Notes under the pieces: model-generated
The model's input: only the letters and a program-made list of their open reading frames with translations
Databases searched by the model: none
Told to the model about the DNA's origin: nothing
Part shown: piece after piece, positions 36,394 to 45,022 of the stretch
Layout of the letters: each line of letters begins with the position of its first letter
How positions within the stretch are numbered: the stretch's first letter is position 1
Translations under genes and position numbers: made by a program
Assembly: GCA_964511555.1 (NCBI GenBank)
Contig: CAZEFR010000012.1
Span: forward strand, 1 to 52,795
Direction: 5' to 3'
DNA: 52,795 nt
Origin: CAIZGX01 sp964511555
GTDB lineage: Bacteria > Bacteroidota > Bacteroidia > Flavobacteriales_D > Sanyastnellaceae

Positions 36394-37437
36394 TTATTTC
36401 GATTTTTTAATCGTAAATCCAAAGGTGCTTCCAACCTCTTCAGTGCTTCGCACTGTGAGAGTTTGTTGGTGATTTTCGATGATGTGTTTACATATTGCAA
36501 GACCGAGACCAGAGCCTCCCTCGTGTCTCGATCTACTTTTATCTACGCGATAGAAGCGTTCGAAAAGTCTGTTTAAATGTTCTTTAGCTATTCCAATTCC
36601 ATTATCGGCAACTTCAACGAGAATATTGTCATTCATATCATAAAAACGCACCCGAGTCTCACCGCCTTCTGAGCCATAGTTTATGCTATTTACTACAAGG
36701 TTTGTGAGTACTTGCTCTATCTTATTCCGGTCACCTTCTACCCAAAGCTCACTGAAAGGTCCGTTCTTAACAAAGAGGGTTACTTTTCTTTCATTGGCAA
36801 TAGACTCAAGAGAGTCACACACTTCTTGCGCGAGCAGTAAAATGTCGAAAGGAACTATTCTTAGCGGAACAACACCGCTTTCAAGGGCAGAAATTTCGTC
36901 TAGATCCGAAACTAAATTTTCGAGTCGTTCGCAGCTGCTTATTGCACGTGCCAGAAATTTCTTCCTGAGCTCAGAATCCATATCCTCATTTTCTGCTAAT
37001 GTGTCTAAGTACCCCTGTATATTGAAAATTGGTGTCTTTAGCTCGTGAGCTAGATTTCCCACGAACTCTTTTCTGAAATTATCTGTGTTTTGTAGTTCTT
37101 TAATTTTGTCAATTTTCTCCTCTGCCCAATGCACAACATCTTTATTTACTTCAGCAAATACGTCGGTACTCATTTCCAACGTTTTTTTATCGGATTGTGT
37201 TTTGAAAGAGTGAATGGTTTTATAAATTACTTTCACCTTGCTGTAGATGAACCGCTCAATGAAAAATGAAACCACCAGGTACGTGATAGACATGCCTAGA
37301 ACAATGAAAAGCAACAGAAATAAAATTTCAAAGTCGCGTTCTAGAAAATAAACAATAAGGAAGTAAAGGGTTGCGAGAGGCAACACAACGAAAAGCGCAG
37401 AGGTTAGCGCAACATGTTTAGGAGTTCGAACATTCAC
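36394..37437 (-). CDS. PhoR-like sensor histidine kinase
   Basis: 347 residues with two adjacent membrane helices at about 10-31 and 37-60, so almost no periplasmic loop. The dimerisation/phosphoacceptor segment FVGNLAHELKTPIFN carries His131, and the ATPase domain has NLVVNSINYG (N box), VADNGIGI (G1), LFERFYRV (F box) and GSGLGLAIC (G2). The close family is PhoR, but the near-lack of a sensor loop suggests sensing in the membrane or via a partner. It overlaps the response-regulator gene by four bases and would phosphorylate that protein. Confidence 0.92.
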   Translation of the reverse strand: MNVRTPKHVALTSALFVVLPLATLYFLIVYFLERDFEILFLLLFIVLGMSITYLVVSFFIERFIYSKVKVIYKTIHSFKTQSDKKTLEMSTDVFAEVNKDVVHWAEEKIDKIKELQNTDNFRKEFVGNLAHELKTPIFNIQGYLDTLAENEDMDSELRKKFLARAISSCERLENLVSDLDEISALESGVVPLRIVPFDILLLAQEVCDSLESIANERKVTLFVKNGPFSELWVEGDRNKIEQVLTNLVVNSINYGSEGGETRVRFYDMNDNILVEVADNGIGIAKEHLNRLFERFYRVDKSRSRHEGGSGLGLAICKHIIENHQQTLTVRSTEEVGSTFGFTIKKSK

Positions 37438-38111
37438 GCTTCGAATTTATAACCAACTCCCTTAATAGTCTTAAAATTTTCGTCACCTAATTTTTCACGA
37501 AGCTTGCGAATATGAACGTCAATAGTTCTATCCCCTACAATAACATCGTTTCCCCATATGGAATTTAAAATGTTCTCTCTGGTAAAAACACGGCCCGGAG
37601 CACTTGAAAGTAGAACAAGAAGTTCAAATTCTTTTTTTGGAAGCTGTATTTGAACACCTTCTTTTGTAACTAAATATTTTTCACGATCAATTTCGATCCC
37701 TCCGATACTAACACCTTGTTTGGCTTCACTTGGGGTAGATCTGCGAAGTAATGCCTTTACTTTGGAAACAAGCAGACGCTGACGAATGGGCTTGGTTATA
37801 AAATCATCTGCCCCAGCTTCAAAGCCGGCAATCTGACTGTAATCTTCATTTCGCGCTGTAAGGAAAGTAATAACAACGTCTTTTAATGCAGGTATCTCAC
37901 GAATCTCTCTGCAGGTTTCCATGCCGTCCATTTCAGGCATCATTACATCTAATATGATGAGATCTGGAATTTCACGTTTTGCAACTTCAAGGCCTTTTCT
38001 TCCGTTCGGAGCAGTGCACACTTCATATCCCTCTTTTTCCAAATTAAACGTGAGCAAATCAAGAATGTCTTGCTCATCATCTACACAAAGTATTTTTGGT
38101 TTTTTTACCAT
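37434..38111 (-). CDS. OmpR/PhoB-family response regulator
   Basis: 225 residues. The receiver domain has the acidic pair in CVDDEQD, phosphoacceptor Asp55 in LIILDVMMPE, the switch Thr in FLTARNE, and Lys107 in ITKPI. The C-terminal winged helix (about 128-225) has RVFTRENILNSIWG, then DRTIDVHIRKLREKLG and IKGVGYKFEA, typical of OmpR/PhoB. It acts with the following histidine kinase. The intergenic region on its other side holds four GTTAA repeats that could be its own or the adjoining SDR's operator. Confidence 0.93.
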   Translation of the reverse strand: MVKKPKILCVDDEQDILDLLTFNLEKEGYEVCTAPNGRKGLEVAKREIPDLIILDVMMPEMDGMETCREIREIPALKDVVITFLTARNEDYSQIAGFEAGADDFITKPIRQRLLVSKVKALLRRSTPSEAKQGVSIGGIEIDREKYLVTKEGVQIQLPKKEFELLVLLSSAPGRVFTRENILNSIWGNDVIVGDRTIDVHIRKLREKLGDENFKTIKGVGYKFEA

Positions 38112-38185
38112 TCTATTGCAATCTTTGAAAGGATATATTCCATACGAAGGTAGGTTTGTTTTTTCTTTTTGAAACTTTTTGCTAG

Positions 38186-38219
38186 GTTAACCTAAAGTTA
38201 AGTTTTGTTAACACGTTAA
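38186..38219. promoter_or_regulatory. GTTAA repeat cluster between the regulator and SDR genes
   Basis: GTTAA occurs at 38186, 38197, 38207 and 38215, so spacings are 11, 10 and 8 bp. About one helical turn between copies is what OmpR/PhoB-type regulators usually recognise. The cluster lies between the PhoB-like gene and the divergent SDR gene, ending 5 bp before the SDR ATG. Confidence 0.45.
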
Positions 38220-38223
38220 TGAT

Positions 38224-39021
38224 ATGAAAAAATCTCGTTTTAAAGGCAAAGTGGTCTGGATTACTGGTGCTAGTAGTGGAATCGGCGAAGCAGTAGCAAA
38301 GGCGTTTAACTCCGAAGGTGCAACGCTCATCTTGTCGGCAAGAAGAGCCAACGAGTTGGAGCGCGTAAGAGCGAGTTGTGCATTGCCAGAACAGGTTTTT
38401 GTATACCCATTAGACTTAACCAAACAATCCTCTATTCAACAGGTTTCGGAAGAGGTTTTATCGAAGTTTGAAATCGATATTTTGTTGAATAACGGAGGTA
38501 TTAGCCAACGTTCTCTCACCTCTGAAACATCCATTGAGAGTGATCGGAAGATCTTCGAAGTGAATTTTTTTGGACATGTCCAAATGACGAAGTCTGTTTT
38601 ACCTCAAATGCTCAAGAGAAAAACCGGACATATAGTTGTTATTTCAAGTTTAACAGGAAAGTGGGGATTTTATTTACGGTCAGCTTACGCAGCTTCGAAG
38701 CATGCTCTACATGGATTTTTCGATTCTCTTCGAATGGAGGTTGAAGACAATGGAATTGGCGTTACCCTTATAACCCCAGGATTTATAGCCACGGACATTT
38801 CGAAGCATGCCATAGATAAATCAGGTAATCCAACGGGAGAGATGGATGAAAATCAGGCAAAAGGTATCTCACCGGAAGTGTGTGCGAATCAAATTCTCGA
38901 TGGGATTGCTTTGGGTAAGAAAGAGTTTGGTGTAGGTGGAAAAGAACTCCGGGCGTTATTTCTTCACAGGTATTTCCCTAATTTATTTCGAAAAATTTTA
39001 AAACGTCAGGCTGCTCGCTAG
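38224..39021 (+). CDS. Short-chain dehydrogenase/reductase
   Basis: 265 residues, classical SDR: cofactor motif ITGASSGIGEAV near residue 14, NNGGISQRS (the NNAG-type motif), catalytic Ser in VVISSLTG, and the YAASKHAL Tyr/Lys pair. The long C-terminal part fits DHRS7-like enzymes. Arg residues after the first strand (SARRANE) suggest NADP(H). Substrate unknown. The end overlaps the opposing VOC gene by four bases. Confidence 0.88.
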   Translation: MKKSRFKGKVVWITGASSGIGEAVAKAFNSEGATLILSARRANELERVRASCALPEQVFVYPLDLTKQSSIQQVSEEVLSKFEIDILLNNGGISQRSLTSETSIESDRKIFEVNFFGHVQMTKSVLPQMLKRKTGHIVVISSLTGKWGFYLRSAYAASKHALHGFFDSLRMEVEDNGIGVTLITPGFIATDISKHAIDKSGNPTGEMDENQAKGISPEVCANQILDGIALGKKEFGVGGKELRALFLHRYFPNLFRKILKRQAAR

Positions 39022-40073
39022 TCTTTAATACGAGAGAAGCGAAGTGCCTTCAGCATGAAGTTAGGGAGAGGTTTTAATGGATCGCGCTTTTCAACATTGA
39101 GAAAAACTCCCCACTTCTCCACAATAGGAACTTTATACACCTCTATCAGTTCGATTAAGGTACCATCTGCATCATCGATATATGTGCAATGTACTTTTGT
39201 TTGTCCCATACTGAGAGCATCGTTGCTGTCGCAGCGAAAAGGAAAACCTTGAGCGGTTAAATTAACCCCTAACTGTTTCATTCCTTTTACATCTAAACCC
39301 AAGTGAACAAATCCGGAATCTCCCCAAATGCGACCTTGAAAAGTTCTTGCGGGAACACGATCGAGTGCCTGAACAAGTTCAATGAATGTGTTTCCCATGA
39401 CACGCGCAAATCCTCCTGCGGTGGGAGCAGATTGTTTCAAACGTATGCGACGATATTGCTCTTTTCCACCAGGCAAGTGACCCCAATCATTGAATGTTCC
39501 TGTTCGGTCGTATATAACTTCGTCATAACCCAGGAGGTTAGAATAAAGTTTTAAAGCAAGGTCAATATTTGTAACACCAATGCTGCAGCCAGTAACACCG
39601 TTGCTAGCATGATCCATTTCTCTGTAGCATTCGGAGGTGGGCTCAACACGAAAAAAATTACCATCTAAATCAGTCAGATCAAAGACATTTTCATGTGCGG
39701 GATTCAGCTGAATTTCACTCACATTTAATGCGCCGTTATTTTTGCAATGAGTATGCATGCTGTGCACATCACGTGCTTTCATGTGCACTTGAAAAATATG
39801 AAGGTCGCCGATTTTGATTTGAAAATTAGCTTTACGTGGTTCAAAAGTAGTTGGACGAATAACCTCCATTGCACAGCCGCCCTGAAGATTCATAATCATA
39901 CTTGCGCGTTTGGTAATGGTCTTTCCGTGTGTGTAACAATCCATGAGAGGGGCCGACTGTACGCTGTCGAAAAACGGTATGTCCATTCCAAATATTTTTC
40001 GATAATACTTCAGTGAAGCGTCCATATCCTGAACAGCAACACCAATGTGCTGCATGCTATTAATTCTGTTCAT
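39018..40073 (-). CDS. VOC-superfamily protein, two-domain
   Basis: 351 residues containing two vicinal-oxygen-chelate modules, each beginning with a beta strand such as MQHIGVAVQDMDASLKYYRK and VTGCSIGVTNIDLALKLYSN, and a closing GTLIELIEVY element. Metal ligands are probably the His of QHIGVAV, Glu in GCAMEVIRP and similar residues in module two (FVHLGLDV, IELIE). VOC folds serve glyoxalases, dioxygenases and isomerases; nothing here selects among them. The start overlaps the end of the acyltransferase gene by 14 nt. Confidence 0.8.
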   Translation of the reverse strand: MNRINSMQHIGVAVQDMDASLKYYRKIFGMDIPFFDSVQSAPLMDCYTHGKTITKRASMIMNLQGGCAMEVIRPTTFEPRKANFQIKIGDLHIFQVHMKARDVHSMHTHCKNNGALNVSEIQLNPAHENVFDLTDLDGNFFRVEPTSECYREMDHASNGVTGCSIGVTNIDLALKLYSNLLGYDEVIYDRTGTFNDWGHLPGGKEQYRRIRLKQSAPTAGGFARVMGNTFIELVQALDRVPARTFQGRIWGDSGFVHLGLDVKGMKQLGVNLTAQGFPFRCDSNDALSMGQTKVHCTYIDDADGTLIELIEVYKVPIVEKWGVFLNVEKRDPLKPLPNFMLKALRFSRIKD

Positions 40074-41352
40074 TGCAAATTTTTTTAAGTTCTGTCAAAC
40101 AATGTTCTTGTGACGTTTTCCATTTAGAATAATCTTGAGAGCGTTTTGTGCAATCGCGTGTGTGTTCTTTTATTTTAATAAATAGATTGAACCTCATTCG
40201 AGCGCGAACTTCAAATACGCCTGTAATAATAAGAAGTAGCAGACCAAGTATATAATTTACGCCAAAAACGGGAAATGCAGCTCCGATTATTAAAATGTAA
40301 ACAATACCCAAAAACAATTTGAACGTAATGCGAATTGAATTTCGAAAGAGGGGGTCTTTTACTTTGTTTTTGACGAAATTTTCCGTGAAATTGGTTACTG
40401 GGAAGAAAATAATTCTTCCAATCAGCGCAAAAGGAAAAGTCATGAAAACGCGCAACGTATTCCAAAAGCGCCACTGTCTTGCTTCGAACTCCATTTCATT
40501 TGAAAAGCTAAGTTCTTTGGATAAGGCGTTGAATGCTTTTACTTGTTCAAGGAATGCATGCTTTTCGAAACGTTTGGCATTTACCATGTCTTGAAATAAA
40601 ACAACATTTTCATGCCAGTCATTGTGCGGATTAACAAAGTGAAGAAGCTCTTGAATGGTTAAGTATTCTTCATAAAAATCATTGTTCCGAATGTCTGTCA
40701 TTACAGCCTGCAGATGCAGTGCAATTTCACCAACCAATTCATTGGCCCAAACGGCTTTGTTCGCGGTGGTGTAGTCTTCTTTCGTAAGCAAGATAGGAGT
40801 GCCAATGCGTAGCAAGAAGTTCCCATCTTTTTCTAAAAATTCAGAATACTCGAGTCCAAGGGGTAAAATTCGAATTTGCTTCAACTCAGGATTCGCCTCA
40901 AAGGTTCCAATGATTAGTCGACCTATTCCTTTTTTCAGGGGTGTGTTGAGCGATTTTTTTCCTTTGTGTGTGCCTTCTGGAAAAAGACTTATCCATTGTC
41001 CGCGATTGAGCCGTTTGTAACACTCTTGGAAAATAGCTTCATTGCGATCACGGATGTCTGCGACATTGTCTTTTTCTCTGTACACGGGAAGCATGTTTAC
41101 TTTTCTCAAAAAGGCACTAATTAGTCCCGGCTTGAAAACGTCAGAGCGCGTAAGCCAATGCAATTGTTGGGTAATTACCGAGCAGCAAAGTATGGGATCG
41201 AGTAGGGCGTTTTGGTGATTTCCAACAACAATGGTTGGAATATCACTTCCCTTTAAATTTTCATAACCTACAACACGAAACTTTTTGTGGAAGAGTCTCA
41301 ACCCAAACACCAAAACGAATCGAAAAAGTTCATATATCCAAGATCTGCGCAT
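40060..41352 (-). CDS. PlsC-like glycerolipid acyltransferase
   Basis: 430 residues. Residues about 35-230 form a PlsC domain with the HX4D motif in VGNHQNALLD, a YREKDN segment, and the FPEGTHKGKKS motif (phosphate-binding). This is longer than bacterial PlsC, with a helical region (about 300-400) that has several hydrophobic segments (FMTFPFALIGRIIFF, GIVYILIIGAAFPVFG). It probably acylates lysophosphatidate or a related glycerol phosphate at the inner membrane. Its ATG follows the MsbA-like gene by 23 bp. Confidence 0.86.
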   Translation of the reverse strand: MRRSWIYELFRFVLVFGLRLFHKKFRVVGYENLKGSDIPTIVVGNHQNALLDPILCCSVITQQLHWLTRSDVFKPGLISAFLRKVNMLPVYREKDNVADIRDRNEAIFQECYKRLNRGQWISLFPEGTHKGKKSLNTPLKKGIGRLIIGTFEANPELKQIRILPLGLEYSEFLEKDGNFLLRIGTPILLTKEDYTTANKAVWANELVGEIALHLQAVMTDIRNNDFYEEYLTIQELLHFVNPHNDWHENVVLFQDMVNAKRFEKHAFLEQVKAFNALSKELSFSNEMEFEARQWRFWNTLRVFMTFPFALIGRIIFFPVTNFTENFVKNKVKDPLFRNSIRITFKLFLGIVYILIIGAAFPVFGVNYILGLLLLIITGVFEVRARMRFNLFIKIKEHTRDCTKRSQDYSKWKTSQEHCLTELKKICNEQN

Positions 41353-41375
41353 ACCGAAAAGAAACGAAGATAACT

Positions 41376-43205
41376 TTATTTTGTCCTTTCTTGCAATTCA
41401 ACCATTCGAAGGTAGGCGCTGTCTTTTTGCATGAGTTCAGCGTGCGTGCCCGTTTCAGTAATTCTTCCACTATCTAGGACAATAATTCGTGTTGCATTTC
41501 GAATGGTAGATAGTCGGTGGGCAATAACCAACGAAGTTCTGTTTTTCATAAGCTCGTCTAAAGCTAATTGAACAGCTCTTTCGTTTTCAGTATCGAGTGC
41601 AGATGTTGCCTCATCTAAAATAAGAAGTTTCGGATCTTTCAGAATGGCACGCGCAATGGCAATGCGCTGGCGCTGTCCGCCCGAAAGTTGAATACCACGA
41701 TCGCCAACGATGGTATCCCAACCGTGGGTGAATTGTTCTATAAATTCCCAGGCATTTGCTCGAACGGCGGCAGATTTAATCTCTTCGTCCGTTGCAGAAG
41801 GTTTGCCGTAGGCTATATTCTCGCGAATACTTCCACCGAATAACATAACTTCCTGAGGAACATAAGCCATGCTCTTGCGAATATCATGAAGCTTCCATTC
41901 TGCTGCAGAGACACCGTCGTACAAAATATCACCTTCAGTAGCTTCGTAGAAACGAAGTAGCAAACTTGCAATAGTAGATTTTCCTGAGCCTGAAGAGCCA
42001 ACAAGGGCAATTTGCTCACCTTCTTTTACAGCAAAAGACACATCTTTAAGGACTGCCATTTCTGCTCTGCTTGCATAGTTGAAAGAGACATTTTTAAATT
42101 CGAATGTTCCAGTAAATGTTTTTGAAACTTGAGTTTCTTCTTCTGGAATATTTTCAGGATCCATGGCCAATATTTCCATCACAGAATCAATAATTCCTAA
42201 GCTTCGCTGAAGAGATCCCATTTGTGCTGCAAGACCTCCGATGGAACCTGCAATTAATCCGGTTAGCATAATGAATTGCGGAAGCACTTCAACAGGTAAT
42301 TGTCCCGTTTGTTGCAAGTGTGCCCCAACCCCAATGACAAGGCCTAATGTTCCGAATAGAAAAATGATAATAAACGTTCCGAACATTCCACGCCAAATAG
42401 CACTCTTCATAGCGTTTTTTCGAACATCTAAAATTCGCTTGTAATATCTGGCAATCTCAAAAGGTTCATTACTGTAGCTTTTAACACTTACCACCCCCGT
42501 AAACGTTTCATTCAACACCACCCCAGATTCTGCAACTTTATCTTGTGTTTCTTTACTTAGTTTCTTGATGTATCGGCCAAAGAACACCATAACAACTATG
42601 ATAACAGGCAACGTTCCGAGCATCACAAGTGTGAGGTAAGGAGAGTAGGAAACCAGCCACCCTATACCTACGAAAATTATGACAGATTGACGAAGAAATT
42701 CAGCTAAAGTGGTTGTGAGTGTTTCCTGAATAGCTGTAATATCAGATGTTATGCGGCTGCTTAAATCGCCGACTCTTCTTTCGTTATAAAATTGAATGGG
42801 CATGCGTATGATGCGAGAATATGTGTCCTTGCGTAAAGCCAACATGGCATTCTCAGAAACATAAGAGAAAAGATAAACTCGAAAGAACGAGAATATTCCT
42901 TGTATGATTAACAAGGCTACAAGCGCAACCAGGGTTTTTGAAGTCATACCCTCGCCCTCCCAATGAATGGCTGCAAGTATAGATTTTGTTAAAGCGCCAC
43001 CGGGCAGAGCAGCCTGGGCGTTGGGCGTTAATAAAAATCCAAGTAAAGCAGTAATAACAATAACAAGTAATCCAGATACAACAAGGAGGAGCATTCCTAT
43101 GAAAAAGGAGAATGCGTAAGGGCGCAAATAACGAAATAAGCCTAGCGCGCTAGAAACAGTTGCCTTCGTAATTTTTTTCTTTGGAGTTGTTGCGTTTTCT
43201 TTCAC
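41376..43205 (-). CDS. MsbA-like ABC exporter (fused permease and ATPase)
   Basis: 609 residues: six membrane helices in the first about 330 residues, then the ATPase domain with Walker A GSSGSGKST, LSGGQRQRIAIARA, LLILDEATSAL and the switch His in IAHRLST. The start is a GTG at 43205; no ATG lies upstream in this open frame. The layout is that of lipid A/lipid or multidrug half-transporters that work as homodimers. Neighbouring phospholipid acyltransferase and kdsB are consistent with an envelope-lipid role, though this is inference. Confidence 0.9.
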   Translation of the reverse strand: MKENATTPKKKITKATVSSALGLFRYLRPYAFSFFIGMLLLVVSGLLVIVITALLGFLLTPNAQAALPGGALTKSILAAIHWEGEGMTSKTLVALVALLIIQGIFSFFRVYLFSYVSENAMLALRKDTYSRIIRMPIQFYNERRVGDLSSRITSDITAIQETLTTTLAEFLRQSVIIFVGIGWLVSYSPYLTLVMLGTLPVIIVVMVFFGRYIKKLSKETQDKVAESGVVLNETFTGVVSVKSYSNEPFEIARYYKRILDVRKNAMKSAIWRGMFGTFIIIFLFGTLGLVIGVGAHLQQTGQLPVEVLPQFIMLTGLIAGSIGGLAAQMGSLQRSLGIIDSVMEILAMDPENIPEEETQVSKTFTGTFEFKNVSFNYASRAEMAVLKDVSFAVKEGEQIALVGSSGSGKSTIASLLLRFYEATEGDILYDGVSAAEWKLHDIRKSMAYVPQEVMLFGGSIRENIAYGKPSATDEEIKSAAVRANAWEFIEQFTHGWDTIVGDRGIQLSGGQRQRIAIARAILKDPKLLILDEATSALDTENERAVQLALDELMKNRTSLVIAHRLSTIRNATRIIVLDSGRITETGTHAELMQKDSAYLRMVELQERTK

Positions 43206-43243
43206 CTGTGATTCTTTCGGCGAATTTACTACGCTTTCAGATT

Positions 43244-43775
43244 TTACAACACCGTTCTTGATGCCCTTGCTTTAATTATTTCCTTCCGAATTCTTTCCTG
43301 CATCGTTTTATTGTACTCCTCATCCCATGAAATATTGTCTTTTCTACGGAGGACTTTTGCTTTTGCAACGGGCAGCTCATTAAGAAAACTGAAATCACAA
43401 GCTGAATTTTCTTTGAAAAGCGAAATGTCAATGTTCAACATGAGACGTATAGCCGACTCTTCTCTTTTTATTGACTTTGTTTCTAGCTCAACGGTCTTTG
43501 TTACATAACCGTCTTGGATGTATTTAATTTGATAGAACTCTTTGTTAGGAGCTTCCAATCTATATTAACCACGATGTGCTGATTTGATGGCTGACACAAG
43601 CTTTCCGTCAGACCAAATTTGAATAGAAACTTTATCGAGAGGTTTTTCAGTGCTGTCGTCTAGAAAAAGCTCTGTGACTTTTCCTTGCAAGACTATTTTC
43701 GATTTGCCAAAAGGTTTGGGCCGAGGCAAAAACCACCAACAGAAGGAAAAAAGGGAGAGTGAATAAATTTTTCAT
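43244..43775 (-). pseudogene. Broken secreted carboxypeptidase-regulatory-like protein
   Basis: Minus-strand remnant. It begins at ATG 43775 with a proper signal peptide (MKNLFTLPFFLLLVVFASAQ); the frame then hits TGA at 43647-43649. Removing one T from the TTTT tract right after the signal joins it to TFGKSKIVLQGKV and onward through EKPLDKVSIQIWSDGKL, the start of a carboxypeptidase-like beta domain. That frame meets a TAA at 43565-43567, after which YRLEAPNKEFYQIKYIQDGY and the rest continue to the stop at 43244. One +1 frameshift and one nonsense change therefore disrupt a gene of about 176 codons. Two sequencing errors are possible but less likely. It lies upstream of the MsbA-like gene. 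Confidence 0.78.
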
Positions 43776-43843
43776 ACCTGTTTATTACGTCAAAGTAAGG
43801 TAAAAAGATGCAGAGGAGGAAAATTATTTCCAGAAAGATGTAG

Positions 43844-43871
43844 GTACATCAATTGTATGTACATATATTTG
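43844..43871 (+). promoter_or_regulatory. Palindrome overlapping the marR promoter
   Basis: GTACAT (43844-43849) and ATGTAC (43857-43862) form an inverted repeat with a 7-nt centre, immediately followed by an exact -7 element TATATTTG (43864-43871). The start codon GTG is 4 nt later. Position and symmetry fit a MarR-type autorepressor operator. Confidence 0.6.
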
Positions 43872-43875
43872 CCAC

Positions 43876-44361
43876 GTGAAATCAATAGGTGAAGAAATAC
43901 AGCAAACAGAATTTACGGATGTTTACCAAAAGTTAGGCATTAACATACTATTCACAGCCGCTTGGTTCGGAGATCGTAACCGTGCTGCACTGAAAGATTT
44001 CGATATAACATTACCACAATTTAATGTCTTACGAATTCTTCGAGGGCAGAAGGGTCAACCGATTACTGTAGCCGGTTTGTGTGAAAGAATGGTAGACAAA
44101 AGCAGTAATGCCTCTCGAATAGTAGATAAATTGGAACGAAGGAAGTTAGTTTCTCGAAGAATTTGTTTGAACAATCGACGGAAGGTAGATGTTGTTATAA
44201 CCGAAATTGGAATGGGTTTACTCCTTGAATTAGACGGAAAAGTACCAACTTTTCAGGAGATAATGGGAAGTCAGCTAACAACAAAAGATGCTGAGGCCAT
44301 GAGTTTTGCACTAGATCAAATTAGAAATCAAAAACAAACAAGTAAAAAACAAGTAAAATGA
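43876..44361 (+). CDS. MarR-family transcriptional regulator
   Basis: 161 residues from a GTG at 43876. The winged helix-turn-helix includes TLPQFNVLRILRGQ, ITVAGLCERMVDKSSNASRI (recognition helix), VDKLERRKLVSRRI and a wing at NRRKVDVVIT. It would bind DNA as a dimer and be released by a small molecule. It overlaps the yceI gene (4 bp), so it probably controls it and itself through the palindrome just upstream. Confidence 0.9.
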   Translation: MKSIGEEIQQTEFTDVYQKLGINILFTAAWFGDRNRAALKDFDITLPQFNVLRILRGQKGQPITVAGLCERMVDKSSNASRIVDKLERRKLVSRRICLNNRRKVDVVITEIGMGLLLELDGKVPTFQEIMGSQLTTKDAEAMSFALDQIRNQKQTSKKQVK

Positions 44362-44969
44362 AAAAATCAATTTTAGCAATCATCGTTGCAATAGCTTCGA
44401 TAGCAGGTGTTCAAGCACAGTTGGCAGATGGAAAGTACATTTTAGATTTCAACAAGAGTTCAATTGTTTGGAGCGCAAAGAAAGTTACAGGTAGTGGACA
44501 TTCAGGTACTGTGCGTGTTTCAAGCGGAGTTGTCTATGTTAAAGGGAACGCGGGTATTACGGGTAAGGTGAAGATTGACATGAATGCAATGGCTTGTACA
44601 GACATTTCAGATGCAGGTACAAATGCTAACTTTTTGAATCACCTGAAAGGTGCAGATTTCTTTAACACGGTGGCTTTTCCAGATGCTATGTTTGAGGTAA
44701 CAAGTGTACAAGTTGCAAAAGGAAATAACGGAACAACGCACAACGTGAATGGCAACATGACGATTAAAGGAATAACCAAAGCTCTTTCATTTCCTGCGAA
44801 AATTACAGGCGGCGGAAATCAAATTTTTGTTGAAGGAAGTGTTGCTGTAGATCGTTCTCAGTTCGATGTGAAGTACGGATCAACCGCGTTTTTCGACAAT
44901 CTTGGAGACAAAGCAATTGACAACATCTTCAATTTGAATGTGAAGTTAGTAGGGGACTTAAAGAAGTAA
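44358..44969 (+). CDS. YceI-family lipocalin-like protein
   Basis: 203 residues with a signal peptide (MKKSILAIIVAIASIAGVQAQ). The mature part contains ILDFNKSSIVWSAKKVTGSG, DFFNTVAFPDAMFEVTS, GNMTIKGITKALSFPAKI and VDRSQFDVKYG, which are the YceI beta-barrel signatures; these bind polyprenoid or amphiphilic ligands in the periplasm. It shares ATGA with the marR gene and is followed by a strong terminator hairpin. Confidence 0.92.
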   Translation: MKKSILAIIVAIASIAGVQAQLADGKYILDFNKSSIVWSAKKVTGSGHSGTVRVSSGVVYVKGNAGITGKVKIDMNAMACTDISDAGTNANFLNHLKGADFFNTVAFPDAMFEVTSVQVAKGNNGTTHNVNGNMTIKGITKALSFPAKITGGGNQIFVEGSVAVDRSQFDVKYGSTAFFDNLGDKAIDNIFNLNVKLVGDLKK

Positions 44970-44991
44970 GTCTAATTTTAGTTAAGGTGAG

Positions 44992-45022
44992 AAAAGGTCG
45001 TCATTCATTGACGACCTTTTTT
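44992..45022. terminator. Bidirectional terminator hairpin
   Basis: AAAAGGTCGTCA (44992-45003) pairs perfectly with TGACGACCTTTT (45009-45020) around a 5-nt loop, flanked by an A run on the left and a T run on the right, so it serves both strands. It contains the stop codon of the outer-membrane protein gene. Confidence 0.92.
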
